Shown piece after piece: positions 12,251 through 21,219 of a stretch of DNA of 64,000 nucleotides (within the stretch, counting starts at the first letter, position 1; each line of letters begins with the position of its first letter). This DNA comes from Clostridium sp. cel8 (lineage in GTDB: Bacteria; Bacillota; Clostridia; Clostridiales; Clostridiaceae). Position numbers and translations under genes: made by a program. The notes beneath the pieces were generated by a model. That model had not been told where the DNA came from. It made no database searches and saw only the letters and a program-made list of their open reading frames with translations. The stretch lies in assembly GCF_014050525.1 (NCBI RefSeq), contig NZ_JACGAG010000006.1, forward strand, positions 62,001-126,000, read 5' to 3'.

Positions 12251-12543
12251 ATCAATATCACCACCTTTCAATGCATTAAAATTTTATAGTCCTATTCCAA
12301 AGAATTCTAGATTCTATATCTTTTTTCCTTCTTAATTATGAGAAATTATAAATATCTTTTTAACAATATATTTTATCAAAGAAAAGTATTATCTAAAATT
12401 TTAAAATATTAATTAAAACTTTATACATACAATAATCTCCAAAATATCAAGCTTAATATGAACTATAATTAATATACTTTAATTATTATAACATATAATA
12501 ATATTTAACAAAACATAATTTTTATATATAAAATTTTACATTA

Positions 12544-13611
12544 TTATTTCTTACTATATCTCTTAATTATATCTATTATATTATCAACTCCATTACCTAA
12601 ATCACTTGAGCTCATTTTATTTATATACATATTTCTTTCTGTATATAGTTCATTTACTTTATCTACAAGCAATTTTGAGTTTAAAGTTTCTTCCTCAAGT
12701 ACTATGCTATATCCCCTTTTTTTAAAAGATTTAGCATTTAATATCTGATCTCCTCTACTTGACTTCCTTGAAAGTGGAATCAAAATATTGGGTTTTTTAA
12801 GTGCAAGTATCTCAAATATGGCATTTGCACCAGCCCTTGATATTACAATATCAGCTGCATTTAATATATGTGGCATATCCTCATTTACATACTCAAATTG
12901 TACATAACCTTTTATATTTTCTCTATTTTTATCTATGTTTCCTTTTCCACATATATGGATTATATTGTATTTTTGAATAAGCAAATCAAGTGATTTTCTT
13001 ACTATATTATTTATAAATTTAGACCCAAGGCTTCCTCCAATTACCAATAAAATTGGCTTATCATTACTAAACTTGCAAATTCTTCTTCCAATTATCCTAC
13101 TTCCATCTATAATTTCCTGTCTTATTGGAGTACCAGTTAAAACTCCCTTATTATCCTTTATCTTTTTTAGTGATTCAGGAAAAGTAACACATATTTTACT
13201 GCAATATGGCTGAGATATCCTATTTGCAAGACCTGGAGTTATATCCGACTCATGTGCTATAACTGGAACCTTACTTAAATAAGCAGCAATTACAACTGGC
13301 ACAGAAACAAATCCTCCTTTTGAAAATACTATGTTAGGATTCTCCCTTTTGATTATTAAAAAAGCTTGAATAACTCCTTTCATTACTTTAAATGGGTCCG
13401 TAAAATTTTTTATATCAAAATATCTTCTTAGCTTTCCACTTGATATTGCAAAATACTGTATTTTATGAGATGTTATTATTTTTCTTTCAATTCCATTTTT
13501 ACTGCCAATATACTGCACAACATATCCCATTTTCTTCAATTTCGGTACAAGAGCCAGATTTGGAGTCACATGTCCTGCTGATCCTCCACCTGTTAAAATT
13601 ATCTTCTTCAA
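12544..13611 (-). CDS. murG: UDP-GlcNAc:undecaprenyl-PP-MurNAc-pentapeptide GlcNAc transferase MurG
   Basis: MurG adds GlcNAc to lipid I to make lipid II on the inner face of the membrane. The 355-residue GT28 protein has the N-terminal [14 protein letters not shown] loop, the [17 protein letters not shown] segment, the donor-binding [10 protein letters not shown] and the C-terminal [14 protein letters not shown] motif. The length is normal. It starts at ATG 13611 with GGAGGAA upstream. It is not in the usual mur/fts cluster: the upstream region is the large repeat array and then recJ, so it may depend on read-through or on a promoter inside the repeats. Confidence 0.95.
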   Translation of the reverse strand: MKKIILTGGGSAGHVTPNLALVPKLKKMGYVVQYIGSKNGIERKIITSHKIQYFAISSGKLRRYFDIKNFTDPFKVMKGVIQAFLIIKRENPNIVFSKGGFVSVPVVIAAYLSKVPVIAHESDITPGLANRISQPYCSKICVTFPESLKKIKDNKGVLTGTPIRQEIIDGSRIIGRRICKFSNDKPILLVIGGSLGSKFINNIVRKSLDLLIQKYNIIHICGKGNIDKNRENIKGYVQFEYVNEDMPHILNAADIVISRAGANAIFEILALKKPNILIPLSRKSSRGDQILNAKSFKKRGYSIVLEEETLNSKLLVDKVNELYTERNMYINKMSSSDLGNGVDNIIDIIKRYSKK

Positions 13612-13631
13612 AGTCTATTCCTCCACACTTT

Positions 13632-14240
13632 TATCAATTCAATACAATGCAATACAATGCACAATTCTCAATTCACAGTTCACAATGGCTGTTGTTTTTC
13701 TTCAGCTTTGCTTCAGAAAAACTTTATTTTAGATTTTTTGAAAGAAAAAATCGTCCTTCACTGTGCATTGTGAATTCTTAATTGTGAATTGTATTTCAAT
13801 TCTCAATTCAATACAATGCACAGTTTGCAGTTCACAGTTCACAATGACTGTTGCTTTTCCTACGCTTTGCTTCAGAAAAACTTTATTTTAGATTTTTCCA
13901 AAGAAAAATCATCCTTCACTGTGCATTGTGAATTGTGCATTCTTAATTGTATTTCAATTCACGATTCACAATTCACAATTCTCAATGACTGTTGCTTTTC
14001 TTCAGCTTTGCTTCAGAAAAACTTTATTTTAGATTTTTCCAAAGAAAAATCATCCTTCACTGTGCATTGTGAATTGTGCATTCTTAATTGTATTTCAATT
14101 CACGATTCACGATTCTCAATTCACAATGATTGTTGTTTTTCTTCAGCTTTGCCTCACAAAAACTATATTTTAGATTTTTCCCAAAGAAAAATCGTCCTTC
14201 ACTGTGATTTGTGAATTCTTAATTGTGAATTGAAATTCTA
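13632..14240. repeat. Dispersed hairpin/heptamer repeat, locus 2 (four tandem units)
   Basis: Four tandem copies of the repeat with cores at about 13688-13760, 13846-13919, 13987-14059 and 14128-14200, spaced 158, 141 and 141 nt. Each core has a hairpin GTTTTTCT/AGAAAAAC around TCAGCTTTGCTTC, then a second hairpin GATTTTTC/GAAAAATC. In copy 1 the second stem is GATTTTTT/AAAAAATC, changed on both sides. Between cores lie 7-nt words such as ATTCACA, ATTCTCA and ATTCACG on the left and their complements (TGTGCAT, TGTGAAT) on the right. The array fills the murG-recJ gap and encodes the last residues and stop of recJ. Confidence 0.95.
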
Positions 14241-16000
14241 AAGTCTTTCACTATAATCTGAATACTTTTATTGTTTCTATATTCATTAACTACAGGAGAA
14301 AATACCATATCCATAAAAATATGTTTGAAATCATTTTTTAAAATCTTATTCATTTCATATATTCCATAGGATTCTTTAATAATTTCCTTAAATTTTTCTC
14401 CTGCATTAAAACTTATTGCATCTAATTTTCCCATAGTATTTTTAAATCTACAACATAATTTTAAAGTATTTTTATCTTTTCCAATAAGGTAAACTCTGAT
14501 GACCTCTATATTTTTTTCTGCAAAGACAGGTGCTGGGTTTCCCTTTCCAAATGGTTCTAAGGATTTTATGTTATCTATAACATCAAAACTTATACTATCT
14601 ATAGGAAGCCTCTTATCTATTATTATCTTAGGTATTATATCCTCATTTGTAAGTCTACAATTATCATTCAGCCTTTTTCTAAGCTTATCTATGTTCTCCT
14701 CTTTTATAGACATACCAGCTGCCATTTTGTGTCCTCCGAAGTTTTCCATTAAATCTGCACACTTTGTAAGTTCAGAGAACATATCATATTCATCTATGGA
14801 TCTACCAGACCCCTTACAAAAACTATCTCCTCTTGTGATTACAATAGAAGGTAAATTGTATTTTTCCCTTAACTTTCCTGCAACTATTCCTGCAATACTT
14901 TCATGAATGTCCTCTTTATACACTACAATAACTCTATCCTGCTTTAGACTTGAATTTTCAATCATATAAATTATTTCATTTAAACTCTTTTCAGTCATTT
15001 CCTGTCTTTTTAAATTAAACCCTCTAAGTTTCTGTGCTAACTCTTTTGCATTTTCAGTACTGTCTGCCATAAGAAGTTTTAAAGATGTAGCTGCACTTTC
15101 AATTCTCCCTGATGCATTTATACATGGTCCCAATACAAATCCTATATGATAGGATCGTATACTTCCAAGCTCTAGTTTATTTTCCTCTATAAGATATTTA
15201 AGTCCTATATTTTTTGTATTGTTAAGTGATTGAAGTCCTAATTTTGCAATTATCCTATTTTCACCTACAATATCTACTACGTCACATATTGTACCAATTG
15301 CTGCATATTCAATAAATTCAAATGCATCTTTTTTATCTTTTCCCATTTTACTATAAAGTGCCTGTATAAATTTAAATGCAACTCCTGCACCACAAAGCAT
15401 TTTGAATGGATACTTGCAGCCTTCTTGTTTAGGATTTATTACAGCATCTGCACATGGAATTTTTTGAATTATTTTTCCTTCTCCATCTTCAGCAAAAGGT
15501 ATGTCATGATGATCAGTTACAATTACATTCATACCAAGTTCTTTTGCTCTTTCAATTTCCTTTAATGCAGATATTCCATTGTCACAAGTTATAATTGTTG
15601 ATATGTTTTCTCTTTTAAGTTTTTCTATGCTTTTTATGTTCATACCATAACCTTCTTTTATTCTGTCAGGTATATGGTATATAACATCTGCTCCACAGCG
15701 CAAAAGTCCATTGTAAAGTATATATGTACTTGTTATTCCATCACAATCATAATCTCCGTAAACTGCAATTTTATTATTTTTCCTTATTTCATTACATATT
15801 ATATTAGTTCCTATATCCATATCCTTCATCATAAATGGATCTAATAATTTATCTACTGAAGGATGAATAAATTCATCTACTTCCTTTTCTGAAGTTATAC
15901 CTCTATTTGCAAGTATTGACATTATAATTTTGCTTATACCTGTTTTCCTCATTACCTGCTCATCTATCCTGCGCCTTCTAAGCATCCATCTTTTATGCAA
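14219..16000 (-). CDS. recJ: Single-stranded-DNA-specific exonuclease RecJ
   Basis: RecJ is a 5'-3' single-strand exonuclease of recombination and repair. The 593-residue protein carries the DHH phosphoesterase motifs: VYGDYDCDGITS (motif I), TCDNGIS, VTDHHDIP (the DHH motif proper) and the DHHA1-type GGHKMAAGMS. An OB-fold region follows. TTG 16000 is used, 5 nt after AAGGTGAG. The last five residues (ISIHN) and the TAA stop come from the neighbouring repeat rather than from normal recJ sequence, so the natural end was replaced or shifted by repeat insertion. Catalytic motifs are untouched and activity is expected. Confidence 0.94.
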   Translation of the reverse strand: MHKRWMLRRRRIDEQVMRKTGISKIIMSILANRGITSEKEVDEFIHPSVDKLLDPFMMKDMDIGTNIICNEIRKNNKIAVYGDYDCDGITSTYILYNGLLRCGADVIYHIPDRIKEGYGMNIKSIEKLKRENISTIITCDNGISALKEIERAKELGMNVIVTDHHDIPFAEDGEGKIIQKIPCADAVINPKQEGCKYPFKMLCGAGVAFKFIQALYSKMGKDKKDAFEFIEYAAIGTICDVVDIVGENRIIAKLGLQSLNNTKNIGLKYLIEENKLELGSIRSYHIGFVLGPCINASGRIESAATSLKLLMADSTENAKELAQKLRGFNLKRQEMTEKSLNEIIYMIENSSLKQDRVIVVYKEDIHESIAGIVAGKLREKYNLPSIVITRGDSFCKGSGRSIDEYDMFSELTKCADLMENFGGHKMAAGMSIKEENIDKLRKRLNDNCRLTNEDIIPKIIIDKRLPIDSISFDVIDNIKSLEPFGKGNPAPVFAEKNIEVIRVYLIGKDKNTLKLCCRFKNTMGKLDAISFNAGEKFKEIIKESYGIYEMNKILKNDFKHIFMDMVFSPVVNEYRNNKSIQIIVKDFRISIHN

Positions 16001-16042
16001 ATTCTCACCTTCTTATCTATCTAGACACTATGAAATATATGA

Positions 16043-17275
16043 TTAACTTTCTACTACTTGTATAGAAGGATTATTCAAAACTTTGCTTATTACATAGCAT
16101 ATATCTTTTCCAGAAATTTTCTCAAGCCCCTGAACTTCTCTATAAAATCTTTTAAAATCCCCATACATAAGCTGATATGTTGTAAGCTCTTTGCAAAGCT
16201 GAATGGATCTTTCAATTTTAAGTTCTCTCTTTATTTTTATTCTATTTGCAAGGTTACATATGACTTCTTTTGTAAAATATTCTCTACTATTTTTTATCTC
16301 ATTTATAACATTATCTATAATATCTATTGATTTTCTAACCTTTTCTATAGATGTTCCCATATTTATTGAAAGAAGTTTTATCCCATTTTCATTTTTTATA
16401 TGACTTCCTATTTCATAAGCTGCTGCATTTTTAGTTCTAATTTCATGAAAAAGGAAACTGCTAGTTCCCTCTCCAAAAGCACAGTTAAACAGCATAAGCG
16501 CTTTAAATTCTTCAAATGTTACATTACTTATGTCAAAAATATACTGAATTTTAGCCGCCTTTGAATTATGTTTTTTCTCATAATAAGTTCCAGAAATATT
16601 TTTCTCATAATCAAATTCTATGCTTTCAGTATTTAAATAAAAGCTAGAATTTTCCCAATTTCCAAAATACATTTCAACTAAACTACATATAACTTCAAAA
16701 TCTAAAGGTGAAGAAAAACTTATTACACAATTGTCTGGATTGTAAAAGCACTTATAAAAACGAATTACCTCTTCTATAGTAATTGATTTTATACTCTCTT
16801 CTGATCCTATTATGGGATACTTTATTCTCCTTTTTTTAAATGAATTCATAAATAGAGTATCTTCACAATTTCTATTTGGATCTCCCTTCCATTCTTTCAA
16901 CTCCTCCAATATTATATCCATTTCACTTTTGAAATCTTTTCTTGGAAACAGAGGACTTAAAAGTATTTCTGAGTACAGTTTAAGTGCTGTTTCTATATTT
17001 TTAGTCAAACAACTTCCATAATATATTGTATATGGATAATTAGTCATTGCATTTTCAAAGCCAAATATATTGTCAAATATTTCATTTATTTCTTCTTCAC
17101 TTCTGTACTTTGTTCCTTTAGATATCATGTGTTCAAGTGCATGGGCTGTTCCTATATTAAAATTTGGGTACTCATTTAGAGCTCCCACATTAAAGCCAAT
17201 ACAGAAGGAAGTTATTCCCCCTTGTCTTGGCTCATGTATTAACTTAATACCATTTTTTAAAGTAGTAAAGTTCAT
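16043..17275 (-). CDS. M16 family zinc peptidase (insulinase-like)
   Basis: A 410-residue pitrilysin/insulinase-family protein. The inverted zinc motif HxxEH is present as HALEH near residue 45, inside GTAHALEHMISKGTKYRS, so it belongs to the catalytic class, not the inactive partner class. The distal Glu would lie in the helix ending EILLSPLFPRKDFKSEMDII. The target is unknown; bacterial relatives process peptides or mislocalised proteins. It starts 2 nt after the stop of the DJ-1/PfpI gene, so the two are almost certainly co-transcribed, and recJ follows 42 nt later. Confidence 0.88.
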   Translation of the reverse strand: MNFTTLKNGIKLIHEPRQGGITSFCIGFNVGALNEYPNFNIGTAHALEHMISKGTKYRSEEEINEIFDNIFGFENAMTNYPYTIYYGSCLTKNIETALKLYSEILLSPLFPRKDFKSEMDIILEELKEWKGDPNRNCEDTLFMNSFKKRRIKYPIIGSEESIKSITIEEVIRFYKCFYNPDNCVISFSSPLDFEVICSLVEMYFGNWENSSFYLNTESIEFDYEKNISGTYYEKKHNSKAAKIQYIFDISNVTFEEFKALMLFNCAFGEGTSSFLFHEIRTKNAAAYEIGSHIKNENGIKLLSINMGTSIEKVRKSIDIIDNVINEIKNSREYFTKEVICNLANRIKIKRELKIERSIQLCKELTTYQLMYGDFKRFYREVQGLEKISGKDICYVISKVLNNPSIQVVES

Positions 17276-17277
17276 AT

Positions 17278-17850
17278 CTACTTACCATAGTACTCTTTAA
17301 CAAGATTCATAACCGTAGATTTTTCCACTCTTTTTACAGTACTTTCATCTGTTATATTTTCAAGTATCTTAAATGCAAAGTAAATTGATGTAGCAGCCCC
17401 TCTACTTGTTATTATATTTCCATCTTGAACTACAAGATCTTCCTTATAATCAACTTTTCCTAATTCATCTTTAAAGCCAGGATTTGAAGTAACCTTTTTT
17501 CCATCAATAATTCCTGCTTTTTTTAAAACTATAGGTGCTGCACATATAGCAGCTACGATTTTTCCCTTTGAATAAAACCTCTTTACTAAATCTATTACAT
17601 TTTCATTATCTCTTAAATTTGTTGCTCCAGGAATTCCTCCAGGAAGTATTAAAGCTTCATATTTGTCTGGATCTATATTTTTAAGTGTATCATCAGTTTT
17701 TATAGTTGTATTTCTTGAACTACTCTTATATACGCTGTCATCTACAGATGCAATTATGCAATTTACATCTCCTCTTCTTAAAATATCCACTGGTGTAAGT
17801 GCTTCAATATCTTCAAATCCATTATCTAATAAAACTACTGCACTTTTCAA
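17278..17850 (-). CDS. DJ-1/PfpI family protein
   Basis: A 190-residue protein of the DJ-1/ThiJ/PfpI class-I glutamine-amidotransferase-like fold. The nucleophilic cysteine is in VAAICAAPIVLKKAG (about residue 105) and the conserved Glu is in NGFEDIEALTPVDILRR near the N-terminus. Members include glyoxalases, deglycases and protein chaperones; it is often annotated as ThiJ, without proof of a thiamine role. The likely start is TTG 17850 with AGGAGG upstream. It is the first gene of a unit with the M16 peptidase and perhaps recJ. Confidence 0.88.
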   Translation of the reverse strand: MKSAVVLLDNGFEDIEALTPVDILRRGDVNCIIASVDDSVYKSSSRNTTIKTDDTLKNIDPDKYEALILPGGIPGATNLRDNENVIDLVKRFYSKGKIVAAICAAPIVLKKAGIIDGKKVTSNPGFKDELGKVDYKEDLVVQDGNIITSRGAATSIYFAFKILENITDESTVKRVEKSTVMNLVKEYYGK

Positions 17851-17948
17851 AATAATACCTCCTCATTTATTAAGAATAATATATTTTATAAATATATATT
17901 ACACTAATTTTAGATAAATAGTAAACTTCCTTTCAAATTTTTTGCCAT

Positions 17949-17985
17949 ATTAAAAGTCCTACAGAAATTCTGCAGGACTTTTATA
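17949..17985 (-). terminator. Terminator of the glpFPK operon
   Basis: A 16-nt inverted repeat with one mismatch (17951-17966 and 17968-17983, core AAAAGTCCT/AGGACTTTT) lies just past the glpK stop codon and ends in T-rich sequence on the minus strand. Confidence 0.8.
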
Positions 17986-17990
17986 AAATC

Positions 17991-19535
<1,545 letters not shown>

Positions 19536-19590
19536 TTAAATAATAACTCGCATCAAAATTTTAATAATTAGTAAGATTAATACATCTATA

Positions 19591-20154
19591 TTACAAGTTC
19601 CAAAGACTACTGTCTGTAGTTGATACTGCAATAGCTCCTGCAGATAGTGAATCTATAACATCTTTTTTATTTGTTATAAGACCTCCTGCAATTATAGGTA
19701 CTTTTATATCTTTTCTAATTACACTTATTATTTTATTTGCCACACCTGGCATTACCTCTACTGCTGTTGGATTTGTTTCATGTATACTTTTTATACCCGT
19801 TTTGAGTGAAAGAGAATCTATTGCAAACATTCTCTGTATAGCAAACAAATTCAAATTATTTGCATACTTTATATTTGAAGCTCTAGTGCTTATTATTCCA
19901 TCTGGTTTTACAGATTCTTTTATAAATCTTATAGCCGCTTGATCCCCCCTAAGTCCTTCTATTAAATCTATATGTGTAAAAACAATTTTTTCACTTTTTT
20001 TTAATTTTTTACATATATCGCCTATTTTAAGTATATCACCATATAATGTAAACACTATACTGGCATTACTTTTAATCGATTTTTCAAGATCTTCATCATT
20101 TCTTATAGCTGCTATTACTGGGTTTTCTATTAACATTTCTTTGAGTTTCATCAC
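19591..20154 (-). CDS. glpP: Glycerol uptake operon antiterminator GlpP
   Basis: GlpP is an RNA-binding antiterminator activated by glycerol-3-phosphate, known from Bacillus subtilis, where it opens the glpFK and glpD leaders. The 187-residue protein has the family features NPVIAAIRNDEDLEKSI, FTHIDLIEGLRGDQAAIRF, the TIM-barrel-like core ending PIIAGGLITNKKDVI and GAIAVSTTDSSLW at the C-terminus. It lies between glpF and glpK. The leader hairpin upstream of glpF (21047-21091) is the obvious target. The start is GTG 20154 or ATG 20151. Confidence 0.92.
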   Translation of the reverse strand: MMKLKEMLIENPVIAAIRNDEDLEKSIKSNASIVFTLYGDILKIGDICKKLKKSEKIVFTHIDLIEGLRGDQAAIRFIKESVKPDGIISTRASNIKYANNLNLFAIQRMFAIDSLSLKTGIKSIHETNPTAVEVMPGVANKIISVIRKDIKVPIIAGGLITNKKDVIDSLSAGAIAVSTTDSSLWNL

Positions 20155-20252
20155 TAATACATACCTCTTTTAAATTGTTTTGTTTAGCCATTTTATAATA
20201 ACATTATACTTATAGATAATTCAAGGTATAAATTACTTAAAATAAGAATCTC

Positions 20253-20957
20253 CTAAAATATAGCCACAAATAAAAATGCTCCAGCTATTCCTCCAATTAT
20301 AGGTCCTACAACTGGTACCCATGAATATCCCCAATCAGAATCACCTTTTCCTGCAATAGGTAAAATTGCATGTGCAATTCTAGGTGCCAAATCTCTCGCT
20401 GGATTCATAGCATATCCTGTTGGACCACCAAGAGAAAGACCAAGAGACCAGATTATAAATGTTACAAATAATATTCCAAATCCTGGTGCTGCATTTGTAG
20501 TTCCTATTCCAAGAATTGCAAACACAAGAGTTGCTGTTGCAAAAAACTCAGTCAAACAGTTAAGAGGCAAATTTCTTATAGCCGGTGCTGTACAAAATAT
20601 ACCAAGTTTTGCTGCTTTGTCCTCAGTTTCTTCCCAATGTGGCAAGTATGTAAGCCATACAATCGCTGCACCTACTAGTCCACCAAGCATCTGTGCACAT
20701 ATATACCCCAATACTTGTGATGCTGGAAATTTACCTATTGCTGCAAGAGCAATAGTCAGTGCCGGATTAAAATGCGCACCACTTATATCGCCAAATATAA
20801 ATGCTGGTATACCAACTGCAAAAGCCCAACCTGTAGTTATTACAATCCACCCTGAATTTTGTCCTTTGCTCTTTGCAAGTGTACAGTTTGCACAAACACC
20901 ATCCCCTAGATAAACCAAAAGCATTGTTCCTACAAACTCCGCTACTAATTTAGACAT
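20253..20957 (-). CDS. glpF: Glycerol uptake facilitator (aquaglyceroporin)
   Basis: GlpF is the membrane channel for glycerol. The 234-residue MIP-family protein has six transmembrane segments. The first pore half-helix motif is the NPA in SGAHFNPALTIALA; the second is MNPARDLAPR near residue 185, with the Asp after NPAR typical of glycerol-type rather than water-type channels. It is the first gene of glpF-glpP-glpK. AGGGAGG precedes the ATG at 20957. Confidence 0.96.
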   Translation of the reverse strand: MSKLVAEFVGTMLLVYLGDGVCANCTLAKSKGQNSGWIVITTGWAFAVGIPAFIFGDISGAHFNPALTIALAAIGKFPASQVLGYICAQMLGGLVGAAIVWLTYLPHWEETEDKAAKLGIFCTAPAIRNLPLNCLTEFFATATLVFAILGIGTTNAAPGFGILFVTFIIWSLGLSLGGPTGYAMNPARDLAPRIAHAILPIAGKGDSDWGYSWVPVVGPIIGGIAGAFLFVAIF

Positions 20958-21046
20958 AATTTTCCTCCCTTATATTTATTAAATATTGCACTCATGGTAC
21001 AGAACAAGTAATAAAACGATTAAATTTGTAATAATGAACTTAAAAT

Positions 21047-21091
21047 ACCGCTTTTAATGCAAAACGTATATACATTTCCATTAAAAGCGGT
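21047..21091 (-). promoter_or_regulatory. glpF leader hairpin, candidate GlpP-controlled terminator
   Basis: A perfect 13-bp inverted repeat, ACCGCTTTTAATG (21047-21059) and CATTAAAAGCGGT (21079-21091), lies in the glpF leader between its promoter and start codon. On the minus strand it is followed by ATTTTAAGTT, a weak U tract. Because GlpP is encoded in the same operon, a leader terminator relieved by GlpP with glycerol-3-phosphate is the natural reading. Confidence 0.7.
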
Positions 21092-21136
21092 TCTCCCATT
21101 CTCTACCACTTATCATATTTTATTATCACATGTTTT

Positions 21137-21165
21137 ATTATAATATATAACAACAAAACATGCAA
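21137..21165 (-). promoter_or_regulatory. SigA promoter of glpFPK, flanked by a CATGTTTT dyad
   Basis: On the minus strand TTGCAT (21160-21165) and TATAAT (21137-21142) are spaced by exactly 17 nt. The flanks carry CATGTTTT and AAAACATG as an 8-bp inverted repeat across 21130-21162, which could be an operator covering the promoter. Confidence 0.75.
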
Positions 21166-21219
21166 TAGATTTTTGTTATCGTTTTGATACATTTTTTACC
21201 ATATAATTCTCTTATCTCA

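Noticed and set aside
13789-14214. Open frame of 141 codons across the repeat array, and similar frames at 13440-13781, 28552-28791 and 43828-44040
   Set aside because: They read through repeat units, repeat the same peptide, have no ribosome site and exist only because the repeats share a frame.
13632-14240. CRISPR array
   Set aside because: There are no constant repeats with unique spacers: the cores are the conserved part, the arms are low-complexity words, spacing varies, and no cas gene is present.
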